Assembly (NCBI RefSeq): GCF_027244095.1
Contig: NC_069657.1
Coordinates: 247,048,674 to 247,112,673, forward strand
DNA: 64,000 nt
DNA from: Hemicordylus capensis
Taxonomy: Eukaryota; Chordata; Lepidosauria; Squamata; Cordylidae
Reading direction: 5' to 3'
Part shown: positions 22,861 through 33,165 of the stretch, one piece after another
Layout of the letters: each line of letters opens with the position of its first letter
Numbering within the stretch: position 1 is the first letter of the stretch
Notes under the pieces: generated by a model
What the model was told of the DNA's origin: nothing
Databases searched by the model: none
Seen by the model: only the letters and a program-made list of their open reading frames with translations
Made by a program: the position numbers and the translations under genes

Positions 22861-23494
22861 ACACACACACACGCACGCACACACACACATGATTTCTATA
22901 CTGCCCTTCCAAAAATGGCTCAGGGTGGTTTATACAGAGAAATAATAAATAAATATGATGTATCCCTGTCCCCAAAGGGCTCACAATCTAAAAAGAAACA
23001 TAAGATAGACACCAGCAATAGTCACTGGAGGTACTCTGCTGGGGATGGATAGGGCCATTTACTCTCCCCCTGCTAAATAAAGAGAATCACTACATGTAAA
23101 AGGTGCCTCATTGCAAAGTTAGCAGGGGTTTAATATTTAAAATTAACTTACTTCCTCCAGGGGGTACTGCCACGGCTGCAGGGGGTCTCCAGAGTTCCCC
23201 CTTCTCCCCACTGGCCTCCATTATGGTAAATATTTCCTGGTTTGGGCAGTCTTTGGCCCATTCTAGGCCTGACCTGCATGGTGGTGGCCATTTTGGAGGC
23301 CTCCATGCATGCCCAATAAGCTTCTACGTGGCCTTGGTCATGAAAGCAACCCCTGGAGGGAATCAGTTAATTTAAAAAATAAAAATAAAAATGTTCATGA
23401 ACACCACGAACCAAACACTGAACTGGCCCGACCCAGTTCAGGTCTGATTTGGACGTGAACCAATCTGGGTCAGCCAGTTTTGTGCACACCCCTA
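22681..23494. mobile_element. Non-autonomous hAT foldback, 814 bp, exact 8-bp TSD
   Basis: The termini TAGGGATGTGC and (reversed) TAGGGGTGTGCACAAAAC are flanked by an exact GAAGAGTG duplication at 22673-22680 and 23495-23502. Both ends are rich in GAACC/GGTTC motifs. A (GT)n/(CA)n tract at 22826-22880 and the unclassified repeat at 22888-23125 lie inside. There is no transposase. It was inserted into the Penelope-like copy, whose GAAGAGTG it duplicated. Confidence 0.9.
22888..23125. repeat. Unclassified interspersed repeat inside hAT foldback
   Basis: It contains CCAAAGGGCTCACAATCTAA, CACCAGCAATAGTCACTGG and AAAGGTGCCTCATTGCAAAG, collinear with 16972-17240 and 58345-58605. Confidence 0.7.
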
Positions 23495-23502
23495 GAAGAG
23501 TG

Positions 23503-23980
23503 TATAAGATTGTATGTATGGAATGTAAGGAATGTTATATTGGGGATACAGGGAGACCCCTGATTAAAAGGTATAAAGAGCATTTAGCTGATATGCAATC
23601 TAATAAAGATCCATTGAAACCCTGGGCAAAACAGATGAAAGAAAAACATGAAGGAGAAGTTGAACAAACAACAGTGCTTATTGCAACCCTCTAATAATGT
23701 TAAGGAGGAAATGAGAGAGGCAACGGAATTTATTGGTCAATAAAAGGGTTAATTTTTGAAAAGCCACTCATTTGTCCCTACTCCTTTTCTCCTGAGCTTG
23801 GATTGGCTATCTAGTTTCAGATACTGTACTTAATCTCAAGTGCTCCCAGTCTCAGCTGCTTGAAATAGAGCATTGATAGTGATGTTGGGACTTGAAATAT
23901 GTTTTCTCAATTTGTAAGATCTTTTTTTAAAAAATTGTATGCATTAAAGAGGTTAAGAATTTCATCTGAAGAATGGGAGT
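23503..23980 (+). mobile_element. Penelope-like retroelement fragment, plus orientation
   Basis: It encodes Y-K-I-V-CMECKECYIGDTGRPLIKR and YKEHLADMQSNK, a GIY-YIG endonuclease segment, up to a stop near 23692. The non-coding tail to GTATGCATTAAAGA and AATTTCATC is the reverse complement of the left flank at 21121-21170, so the two Penelope copies form a large inverted repeat around the Harbinger and hAT insertions. Confidence 0.85.
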
Positions 23981-24398
23981 GTGCATATTTCATCACCACT
24001 ATATTACCTCATTATAAATGAATATAATTGTTGCTATAATGAAAGAAATCAATTGAAGTAGCTATCCCAATACCTTTGGGATAGGACACAAGAACACTAG
24101 AAAGAAGAAGCTGGTTTCTTTCTTCCTAAATGAGGGCTAAATGAGAGCATGTATCAGTCTCCCCAACAGTATTTTCATACATATATACCCACACACATAC
24201 ATACATACCAGCCTCTGGAGGCTGTGAGCAGAGAAATCAAACGGAGGGGTGGGTCTGCTTAGCCCTATTCTTTTGGGCAATTTTTCTCCTCAAGCCAACC
24301 CTGTCCAGTCTTCCCTGTACAAAAAATATTCCCCCAAACAAAACACATCCATTTTTTTCTGCATAAAATGTGAAATAACATTTTGTCTCTTCACTTAC

Positions 24399-24489
24399 CA
24401 CCAACAATTCGCTCCAGAACGGGACTAGCTTTTTCTTTACATTTCCCGGCCCATTTTTTAGCACTCTCCGCAGCGTTATCACTCCATGT
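24399..24489 (-). CDS. CRISP A exon 3, PR-1 domain helix region
   Basis: A 91-nt exon lies between acceptor TTTCCTAAG and donor GTAAGT. It starts in phase 0 with T-W-S-D-N-A-A-E-S-A-K-K then WAGKC and ends in phase 1 after R-I-V-G. This is the part of the CAP domain equivalent to M-x-W-x-x-x-A-A-x-N-A-x-x-W-A in other CRISPs, with the first conserved cysteine. The usual C-T-x-x-H-S stretch that follows is K-C-K-E-K-A-S here, so the histidine of the CAP cavity is replaced. No stop codon or frame break. Confidence 0.92.
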
Positions 24490-24651
24490 CTTAGGAAAGC
24501 AAACAAAGGGGGGAAAGCCCAAACGTCAGATTTCAGCATTCTTCAGTTGCTGGATGGATAATGATGGGGTGACAACAACCAGGACAGGAAAAAAGTGTGA
24601 GCGGTGGCTGGAAGTTGGCTAGGTGGTAAATTTCATAGAAAGAGCATATGG

Positions 24652-25790
24652 CCAGGATCTCTGCAAACTGGGGAGTGGGCAACAAAATGGCAAATGCAAT
24701 TCAATGTAAGCAAATATAAAGTGAGCCAGCGTGGTATAGTGGCTAGAGTGCTGGACTAGGACCGGGGAGACCCGAGTTCAAATCCCCATTCAGCCATAAT
24801 ACTAGCTGGGTGACTCTGAGCCAGTCACTTCTCTCTCAGCCTAGCCTACTTCACAGGGTTGTTGTGAGGAGAAACCTAAGTATGTAGTACTTACTTGGAG
24901 GAAGAGTGGGATATAAAATGTTAAAAAAAGAAAAAGAAAAGTGATGCATATTGGGGCAAAAACCTGCAACTTCACATATACGCTGATGGGATCTGAGCTG
25001 TTGGTGACTGACCAGGAGAGGGATCTTGGGGTCGTGGGGGATAACTCATTGAAAGTGTCAACTCAGTTTCCGGCAGCTGTGAAAAAGGCCAATTCTATGC
25101 TAGGGATCATTGGGAAGGGGGTTGAAAATTAAAATGCTAATATTATAACGTCCTTATACAAATCTATGGTGTGGCCACATTTCGAGTACAGATTTGTATA
25201 ATGTTCAAAAGGACATTATAGAACTTGATAAGGTGCAGCAGGCAGCAACCACAGCAGGGAACAGGAGCACCTTCCTTACAAGGTAAGGCTACAAAACTCA
25301 GGGGAGATATGATAGAGGTCTATAAAATTATGCATGGTGTGGAGAGAGTGTGAGAGAGCGATTTTTCTCCCTCTCTCACAAGACTAGAACCAAGGGTCAT
25401 CCCATGAAATTGATTGCCAAGCACTTTAGGACTGGCAAAAGGAAGTAGTTTTTCATATAAGGCATAATTAACTTGTGGAATTATATGCCACAAGATGTGA
25501 TGATAGCCACCAGCCTGGGTGGCTTTAAGAAGTGCTTAGATAAATTCATGGAGGACTAGTCTATCAATGGGTACTAGTCTGAGGGCTATAGGCCACCTCC
25601 AGCCTAAGAGGAAAGATACTTCTAAATACCAGTTGCAAGGGAGTAACAGCAGGAGAGAGGGCATGCCCTCACTTCTTGCCTTTGGGCTTCTCAGAAGCAT
25701 CTGCATGGCTACTGCATGAAATAGGATGCTGGACTAGACAGGACTTGGGCCTGCTCCAGCAGGGCTGTGCTTATATTCTTATGACAGACT
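24652..25790 (+). mobile_element. CR1-type LINE 3' fragment, split by a SINE
   Basis: The segment before 24721 and from 24935 on reads as one CR1 end. It encodes TYTLMGSELLVTDQERDLGV and K-V-S-T-Q-F-P-A-A-VKKANSMLGIIGKGVEN. The 3' UTR ends in CCAGCAGGGCTGTGCTTATA. Frames are broken in several places. Confidence 0.88.
24722..24930 (+). mobile_element. tRNA-derived CORE-type SINE in CR1
   Basis: It starts GCCAGCGTGGTATAGTGGCT with an A-box TGGTATAGTGG and a B-box GAGTTCAAATCCCC. The core reads CACAGGGTTGTTGTGAGGAG, and it ends GAGTGGGATATAAAATG plus an A-rich tail. It resembles the MIR/CORE type and reptile SINEs of that layout. Confidence 0.88.
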
Positions 25791-25944
25791 TTTCTGTGCT
25801 AAAGAGACCCACAGTCTGAATCACTCTGGTGGCACTGCCTCTCTCATGGCTCTGTGCCCGCCAGCTTTGGCAACTGACTGGTCAGCTTGACCTGGCCTCT
25901 TGTGGGGCTTTATGGGTTCTGCAAAAGAACAGGATTTGTTGGGA

Positions 25945-26075
25945 AGTGGAATAGGAAGCTGCCTTCTACAGACACAGGCCATTGGTCCACCCAGTCTGTT
26001 ATGGTCTACAGTGACTAGCAGCAGCTGTCCAAGGCTGGGGTGGGGATCATTTCTCAATACCTTGGCCTAACAAAA
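25945..26075 (-). mobile_element. SINE/LINE tail fragment
   Basis: In plus orientation ATAGGAAGCTGCCTTCTACA and GGCCATTGGTCCACCCAG are the reverse of the GACCAATGGTC ... AGCTTCCTAT tail found in other copies. Confidence 0.55.
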
Positions 26076-26113
26076 CTGTAGTTCTCCAGAGTTCTATCTT
26101 GTCACACATGCTA

Positions 26114-26893
26114 CAGGTGAAACTCGGAAAATTAGAATATCGTGCAAAAGTCCATTAATTTCAGTAATGCAAATTAAAAGGTGAAACTGATATATGAGAC
26201 AGATGCATTACATGCAAAGCGAGATAAGTCAAGCCTTAATTTGTTATAATTGTGATGATCATGGCGTACAGCTCATGAAAACCCCAAATCCACAATCTCA
26301 GAAAATTAGAATATTACATGGAACCAAGAAGACAAGGATTGAAGAATAGAACAATATCGGACCTCTGAAAAGTATAAGCATGCATATGTATTCAGTACTT
26401 GGTTTGGGCCCCTTTTGCAGCAATTACTGCCTCAATGCGGCGTGGCATGGACGCTATCAGCCTGTGGCACTGATGAGGTATTATGGAAGACCAGGATGCT
26501 TCATTAGCGGCCTTCAGCTCTTCTGCATTGTTTGGTCTCATGTCTCTCATCCTTCTCTTGGCAATGCCCCATAGATTCTCTATGGGGTCAGGTCAGGCAA
26601 GTTTGCTGGCCAATCAAGCACAGTACACTGTATACTTTTCGGAGGTCCGATATTGTTCTATTCTTCAATCCTTGTCTTCTTGGTTCCATGTAATATTCTA
26701 ATTTTCTGAGATTGTGGATTTGGGGTTTTCATGAGCTGTATGCCATGATCATCACAATTATAACAAATTAAGGCTTGACTTATCTCGCTTTGCATGTAAT
26801 GCGTCTGTCTCATATATCAGTTTCACCTTTTAATTTGCATTACTGAAATTAATGGACTTTTGCACGATATTCTAATTTTCCGAGTTTCACCTG
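26114..26893. mobile_element. Tc1/mariner non-autonomous element with ~210-bp inverted ends
   Basis: The ends CAGGTGAAACTCGGAAAATT and its reverse complement lie next to TA dinucleotides (26112-26113 and 26894-26895), the Tc1 target. The arms pair over about 210 bases with very few differences. The middle retains, on the minus strand, the end of a Tc1 transposase (H-R-L-I-A-SMPRRIEAVIAAKGAQTKY, stop). The rest of the transposase is deleted. The near-identity of the arms suggests a recent insertion. Confidence 0.93.
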
Positions 26894-26929
26894 TATATGA
26901 AAGTGCTAAAAGATATAATCTGGATACTT

Positions 26930-27240
26930 GGTGTATGGTGTCATCAGTATGCAGATGACATCCAGGTCTATCTCATCTTTCCACTCCAATTCCAGGTGAC
27001 TACTGAGGTCCTAAAGGGTTGGATGTGGACAACAAATTAAAGCTTAATCCTGACAAGACCAAAAAAAAAGTTCTCTTAGTTATTAGGAATGCTGGTCTGG
27101 AGATCTTTGTATGGAATTACACTCCCCTTGAAAAACGTTCACAGTTTGGGGAGTGTTTCTGTGCCAAGCTTTGCTCTTGGATGTCCAGGTGGTGGCTGTG
27201 GCCAGGAGTTCCTTGTCTGGGGACCTTGTCTGGCTAATCT
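26930..27240 (+). mobile_element. L2-like LINE relic (reverse transcriptase piece)
   Basis: The Y-A-D-D motif (Q-Y-A-D-D-I-Q-V-Y) at about 26950, followed by KLKLNPDKTKKKVLLV, gives the RT region after the catalytic aspartates. The frame is interrupted. Confidence 0.7.
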
Positions 27241-27743
27241 GAAATTGGCCTTAAACAGAAGCTTGAGAAAGCAAAGGGCCAAGGTGGAGAGGGGATAGGA
27301 CTGGAATAGGCAGAGGAAGGAGAAGGAAACCAGAGGAGACTGGTGGAGTGAACAATTAGAGCTACAGGAGCAAGGAAGAGTGAAGTTCTCCTACTTTGGC
27401 AGCAGGTCTTTAGTATGGGTCTCTAACTGAACATTTCAGAAATGCTGGCCTAAGGAATTTTCATTTTGGATTCTAAATTGACCAACTGGGTGGTGTCCCA
27501 GCTGTATATCAATTTGGAAGTTATGAGGGTAGAAGGTTTATATATGAAATATCATAGTTTTTCAGTAATGCCTAGCAACACTGATGAATTTTATTGTTAT
27601 GATAATTTATATAGACTAACTACTTCCACAACCTGACCATCCCAAAAGTAAGGAGAATAGTGAACATTTATTTATTTATTTGTTTGTTTGTTTGTTTGTT
27701 TATTTATTTATTACATTTATAAACCTCTCCATCCAGAGGCTAA

Positions 27744-28050
27744 TTGATGGGGCTTAATGTATTGCACTTGGATGTTGTGGAAGGTCGTTATTCACACACC
27801 CCATATCATTTGCGTCTATGCCCTTGTCAGTCAGAGATGGTTGAGCTGGTTGATCATGTTTTACTCCACTGCCCATTTTACAGAGATACGTGTTTATTGT
27901 TTAAATCACCTATTTTAGCAAAATATCCAGGCAGGTCACTAGATTTTTATAATTTTCTCCTCTTATCAGCCATGAATACCTCTCTCAAGGTGGCAAAGTT
28001 CTGTAATATTGCAAATTGTGTTAGGAAGCAGTTGATAAAAGTTTGACGGT
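27744..28050 (+). mobile_element. LINE C-terminal cysteine/histidine domain relic
   Basis: The frame reads HLRLCPCQSEMVELVDHVLL then H-C-P-F-Y, a C-x-C...H...C pattern typical of the domain after reverse transcriptase in several LINE clades. Family uncertain. Confidence 0.55.
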
Positions 28051-28109
28051 GTTGTAGATTATTGGCTTTTGGTGTTATTGTATAAGATAATATATTTTAT
28101 GATTGTTGT

Positions 28110-28114
28110 AAGAT

Positions 28115-28159
<45 letters not shown>

Positions 28160-29345
28160 ATAATTCTATACCACCCCAAACTTGCATCCTTGGGCAGTTT
28201 ACAATTAAAATCATTAATTGTAATTGATTAATAAAATCAAAAGTATTAAAACTATAAATCTAATTAAAAACCTGCATGAACAAACATGTCTTAAGTGTCT
28301 TTTTTAAAATTACCAGAGATGCGGAGGCTGTTATCTAAACAGGGAGCACATTCCAAAGCCCAGGGCCAGCAACAGAGAAGGTCCATCCCCGAGTAGTAAT
28401 AATAATAATAATAATAATAATTAATAACAATAATAACAACAACAACCCAGAACTAACCTGGCTGCTACATTCTGTACCAACTGCAGTTTCCGGACTACAT
28501 ACAGAGGCAGCCCCACATGCAGTGTGTTGCAGAAGTCCAGTCTGGAGGTTACCAGCATATGTACCACCATTCTGAGGTTATTCATCTCAAGAAATGGACA
28601 CAGCTGGTGTATCAACCAAAGCTAATAGAAAGCACCTCTGGCCACCACCTCAACCTGGGACACTAGGGAGAGGTTCAGATCCAGAATGCACCCCCCAGTT
28701 CTGAGCATGACCCCATACCTGTTCTGAGCATGACCCCATCCAGAACTGGCAAATTAAAATCGTCTCCCAAGTTCCGATCCTGCACAATAAGTACCTCTGT
28801 CTTATCTGGATTCCGCCTCAGTTTGTTATCCCTCATCCAGCCTATCACTGCCTCTAGGCAAGCATTTAAGGAGGTTATGTCTTCTCCTGATGAAGTTGAC
28901 ATGGAGAAATAGATTTGGGTGTCATCAGCATATTGATAATACCCTGCACCAAATCTCCTGATGATCTCTCCCAGCAGCATCATGTAGATGTTAAACAACA
29001 TTAGAGACAATATTGAGCCTTGAGGGACACTATATGAAAGTTCAGATTTTGAAGAACAACAGTCTCTAAGAGACACGATCTGGAATGTGCCAGTGAGGTA
29101 GGAGTGGAACCACTGCAAAGGAGTGCCTCCCACCCCCAATCCCCTTAGACATTTCCAAAGGATACTATGGTCAATAGTATCGAAAGCTGCTGAGAGATCC
29201 AAAAGGACCAACAGAGTCACACTCCCTCTGTCAGTTCCCAATCAGAGATCATCCCTCAGGCCGACCAAGGCAGTCTCCACCCCATAGCCCACCCAAAAGC
29301 CAGTTTGAAATGGGTCTAGATAATCAGTCTCCTCCGGATTTTGTC
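28110..29345 (-). mobile_element. L2-like LINE copy in CRISP A intron
   Basis: On the minus strand 28675-29241 encodes LVLLDLSAAFDTIDHSILWK, VPQGSILSLMLFNIYM and Y-Q-YADDTQIYFSMS, the reverse transcriptase core of L2-type LINEs. It continues to a 3' UTR at 28110-28390 with a TTTA tract. A (TAA)n-like stretch at 28395-28440 interrupts it. Confidence 0.9.
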
Positions 29346-29389
29346 TGGTCATTGACTGTAATAAACTCTGGTTATGATTATGATCTCAC

Positions 29390-29497
29390 CATTTTCAGCA
29401 TGTTCCTGGCAGTTGGCTCCACCTTTCTTCTTATATCATTTATTAGGTTTAATATTTCCTCCTGGTCCTTTTTGGGAAGATCATTCCCTACGGAATC
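29390..29497 (-). CDS. CRISP A exon 2, start of mature protein
   Basis: A 108-nt exon follows acceptor TAAATTTTAG and precedes donor GTGAGA. It is 36 codons, phase 0 on both sides. It reads D-S-V-G-N-D-L-P-K-K then DQEEILNLINDI and RRKVEPTARNMLKM. The end is the classic CRISP motif (family H-N-x-L-R-R-x-V-x-P-T-A-S-N-M-L-K-M). The histidine of H-N is Ile here (L-I-N-D-I-R-R). The mammalian gene also joins its signal-peptide exon in phase 0 to an exon beginning with Asp. The signal-peptide exon was not securely found. Confidence 0.93.
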
Positions 29498-30044
29498 CTA
29501 AAATTTAAAACAAGTTATGCCACAGTTTTCATTGATTTCAAATGTTCCACTTCCTTCTATCTCTCATGAGCCTAAGGTACAATAATGGTGGATTAATTCA
29601 GTGCAGCGCCCTGTCTCAGTGGCACCTAATGTTTGCATCTTCACTATAGCAAAAATGCCCCCATGATTCCCAGTGGCAGTGTTGTTGCACTGCAGCATTG
29701 TCACAATCCCCAGGCATCACAGAGCCCCTCTGTGCTCGGCAGCAGCGGACACTAAGCAGAACGTAAGTCACTGTTTTCATTAATACCCCATTTGGGATAT
29801 TAATCCATGTAGGGATAATACAGGATGTTGAAATCCTTGCCTTTGGTCCAGGAGCATTGGCGATGCTAGCACTGGGCACAAGAGACATGTGTCCCCAATG
29901 TTTGGCTGCCCCAGTAATCCCCTCTAACAACCTTGAATGGGCAAAGCAGGAGGTGATGACAAAGGGGTGCAGTCTGAGCGGCAATGTTTAATAATGGTAG
30001 TGATGGGGAGCACCTGCTAATAGAGGTAGGAACACCTAGTGGTA

Positions 30045-30345
30045 GGAGAGCTGGTCTTGTGGTAGCAAGCATGACTTGTCCCCTTTTCTAAGCAGCGTCC
30101 ACCCTGGTTGTACTGAATGGGAGACTACATGTGTGAGCACTGTGAGATATTCCCCTTAGGGGATGGGGCCGCTCTGCGAAGAGCATCTAGGTTCCATGTT
30201 CCCTCCCTGGCATCTCCAAGATAGGGCTGAGAGAGATTCCTGCCTGCAACCTTGGAGAAGCTGCTACCAGTCTGGGTAGACAATACTAAGCTAGACAGAC
30301 CAATGGTCTGGCTTGGTAGAAGGCAGACTCCTATGTTCCTAGGGA
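30045..30345 (+). mobile_element. SINE with 5S-rRNA-like head
   Basis: It begins GAGAGCTGGTCTTGTGGTAG, keeps CTAAGCAGCGTCCACCCTGG and AATGGGAGAC, and ends in GACCAATGGTCTGGCTTGG and CTCCTATGTTCCTA. It is collinear with 4197-4500. Confidence 0.83.
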
Positions 30346-30879
30346 CAGGGAGCACCTGCTAATAAAGGTAGTGACAGGGAGCAGCAGTTGGGCTGCAATT
30401 AAAAATTCCAAATCCCTGCACAGTCAGCAGCTGCTGCTGCCACCAGGACTGCCAGTCTCAATGACAATGTGAGCCCGAGCCACCATTGTCTCTTCCTCCC
30501 GCTCTAGCCCCGCGCCAGCAGCCATTCAGTGGAGCCTCCTTTCCTAGGTCAGCGTTGTACCACTGAAACAAAGTTGTCAAGTCAAAAGAAGGTGGCAAGT
30601 TATAAACTTCCTAAGTGCCATTTGTCTTAACTTGGAGTGTCTGAAGTCAGGAACTGCCTGTAAATCACACTTCAGGAAGCTGTAGTTTATTCTTTACCAT
30701 ATGTAATTTCACTGCAGCATTCTATTCCTGCTTATTTGTAATTTCTATTAAAACCTGCCTTTTTGGCATTCTGGGTTAATAAGGATACTTCTAATACAAG
30801 CTTTGAACGTTTCATATACCATAACAGGATCTGCAGTCAATGACTGTTGAAAAAGAAAGATTCTATTTCCTTCATTATT

Positions 30880-31290
30880 TAGTTTCTAGCGGGGGGTGGA
30901 GCTATTAGTGAGTGGACGGGTTCCAAGGAGCCAAGTTGCCCAGCTTCTGGGAGCCTCCCACTGTGTCCAGAGGTTGCCTCTCACCCCCCTCCCCCGGTGC
31001 TCCCACTGCCCGCCGGCTGCCAAGTCCATTATCTCTCCATCGGGGCCACTGGGAATGAGGATGTGCATGTGCCCAATGGAAGTCAAATTGGCCTGGGAGC
31101 CAGCAAGCGGTGGTGGCGGGAGTGCCATGGGAGGGGATGAAAGGTAACAGTGGGTGGGACAGCACCCATGAAAGGTAGGGCCACAGAGGTGACAGTGGGG
31201 CTGTAGGCTATCCAGTCAGCCAGCTGAGGGGTCAAGCCAGTTTGGACTCAAACCGAACCAAGCAAACCAGTTTTATGCTACCCCTAATGC
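30880..31290. mobile_element. hAT-like foldback relic, GC-rich
   Basis: The right side ends CAAACCAGTTTTATGCTACC, similar to the GGTTCGGT-rich termini of the foldbacks at 22681 and 55505. The GC-rich middle has no coding signature and termini are decayed. Confidence 0.4.
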
Positions 31291-31319
31291 TGATGCTACC
31301 CCCATGTGAAAATGCAAAG

Positions 31320-31895
31320 CCTATTTATTATTTATTTTGTATTATTTATTTCTTAATCAAATTTGTACACCGCCCCAAACCTTCATCTCTGGGCGGTTAA
31401 CAATAGCATAAAACAAAGAACAAGTAAAAATATATACAAAAACTTAAAACAATTTAACCATTTAAAAATCACCTACAAATTAAAACCTTAAAATTTTAAA
31501 TAACTAAAAAAGCTTGGGTGAAGTGGTGGGTTTTCAAATGCTTTCTAAAAATTGTCAGAGATGGGGAGGATCATATCTCAGTAGGGAGTGCATTCCACAA
31601 TCTCGAGGCAGCAACCGAGAAAGCCCGTCCCCGTGTGCCAACCAACTGAGCTGGCAGCAACTGGAGACGGATCTCTCTGGACGACCTCAATGGGCGGTGG
31701 GGCTCATAATGAAGAAGACGTTCTCTTAGATACACAGGGCCTAAGCCGTTTAGGGCTTTATAAGCTATAACCAGCACTTTGTATTTTGCCCGGCAACCTA
31801 CTGGCAGTCAGTGTAACTCTATCAACAAAGGAGTGATGTGGTCTCTCCGAGATGACCCAGAGACCAACCTGGCCGCCAAATTCTGTACCAACTCA
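31320..31895 (-). mobile_element. L2-like LINE 3' end
   Basis: On the minus strand 31571-31777 encodes LVIAYKALNGLGPVYLRERL and GRAFSVAASRLWNALPTEI. The 3' UTR in plus orientation reads CACCGCCCCAAACC. The same family as 13365, 28110, 41086 and 53390. Confidence 0.88.
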
Positions 31896-32811
31896 TTTAT
31901 GCAATGAATGTATACTCTAATGTTTTAAATAATGTTTCTCCTTTCAGATCAGGGGTATTCAGCATGCTGTGCAAATGCACACTTGGGAGTACCAAGTGCA
32001 TTCTAAAGCACGTCCTCAATTTGCCTGTGGCAATGGCAGCCCCCAGAAGGGTTCGCCAGTTTTCTGCTGCTTGAACTCAGTCTGTGATCTGGAATTCTTT
32101 GCAGTTTGCTGGCGCTTTATGTGAGATATCCAAGGGTTCAGGAATGGTGGGGCACCAATTTACTGTGAATTCTTGACCAAGCTACATCTGATATATGTTC
32201 TGCTTCACAGGATCATACCTCTCCTAGAGATGGTTGTACCATAGCAGCCAAGGGCAGTAGGAAGATCAGAAGAAACATTTCTGTGTGGGGGAAAGAATCA
32301 GCAAACAGGGTTAGAATCCTCACTTTCTTGCACTGTTTGTGAACCTGCAGTGTTAAGCTTAAGCATGAGTTCAGTGGGGCATACTTCCTAGTAAGTGTAG
32401 CTTTAGGTTGCAGCCTTAGAGTGGATTCACATCACACAACATTTCCCCCCAGTCTGCGATATGACTTTTGCTGTGTGGGAGATCTTGATCTTGTACCGGC
32501 CTCCAGAATGTCACACAGCTCACAAAAGCGCTGGTTGTGGGGGGCGCATGAGCCTTGTGGCCTGGGACCACACCGGGTTCATCTGGGGAGAAGGTAGGTG
32601 TGCTATCTTCCCTTCCTGCCTCCCGCCCTCCCCAGCACTCTCAAAGGTTGTATGAACAACCACCGCAAGTAAGTAAAGGGATTATAGAAAATTACTTCAC
32701 CACATGCTAGCATCAATTTCTTAGTCCTCTTTATTCCTTAAGAATACCCAAATGTACCTCTTTTACTGCACCTTAGTGGTAAAACGTACTTACTGGTGTA
32801 ATAACTTGCTC

Positions 32812-33165
32812 AGTGTGGTGTAGTGGTTAGAGTGCTGAAGTAGGACTGGGGAAGTCCCAGATTCAAATCCCTGCTCGATCATGAGGCTCACTGGGGCATT
32901 TTTCACACAGGGCTTTTAGCTTACATCTCCTTTGGAATGGAGTCACATATCAGCCAGATTTACCTCAAAGTCCCTGCGAGCTATTGAGGAGCCCTTCACA
33001 CACAATTTGGGTTTTTCACTGCGCATTAGAGTGTAACTCAATTTATATCCGGGGCAACTTTGAACTCGCAGTAAAGCCTGCTGTGTGAAAAATACCTGGG
33101 TGACCTAGGTTAGTCATTTTCTCTTAGCTTAACTGACTTCACAGTGCTTTTTTGAGAATAAAAAT
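32812..33165 (+). mobile_element. tRNA-derived CORE-type SINE split by a MITE
   Basis: The head CAGTGTGGTGTAGTGGTTAG and the B-box-like ATTCAAATCCCTGCTC lie before 32895, and the core GGGTGACCTAGG resumes at 33096. The interruption is a 200-bp element with its own terminal repeats. Confidence 0.8.
32896..33095. mobile_element. 200-bp MITE with TTTTTCACACAG ends
   Basis: The terminal inverted repeats GCATTTTTCACACAGGGCTT and (reversed) GTATTTTTCACACAGCAGGC are flanked by CTGGG at 32891-32895 and 33096-33100. The 5-bp duplication fits no single superfamily firmly. It has no coding capacity. Confidence 0.75.

Larger units (their letters stand above)
14107..29497 (-). other. CRISP gene A locus (six coding exons seen)
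   Basis: This entry gives the span of the upstream cysteine-rich secretory protein gene from exon 2 (29390-29497) to the stop codon (14107). Exons on the minus strand are 29390-29497, 24399-24489, 20680-20825, 18119-18213, 15861-15949 and 14107-14234. Donors are GTGAGA, GTAAGT, GTATGA, GTAAGT and GTAAGT, and all acceptors end in AG. Phases match at every junction (0, 1, 0, 2, 1). The six exons total 657 nt, or 218 residues plus stop, the usual mature CRISP size, with 16 cysteines. CRISPs are secreted CAP-superfamily proteins. In mammals they act in epididymis and sperm, and in reptiles also in saliva and venom. No clear promoter or signal-peptide exon is visible; see 39281-39363. Confidence 0.9.

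Noticed and set aside
22745-23052. Frames with Cys-Val or Thr-His runs
   Set aside because: They are translations of (GT)n/(CA)n at 22826-22880.
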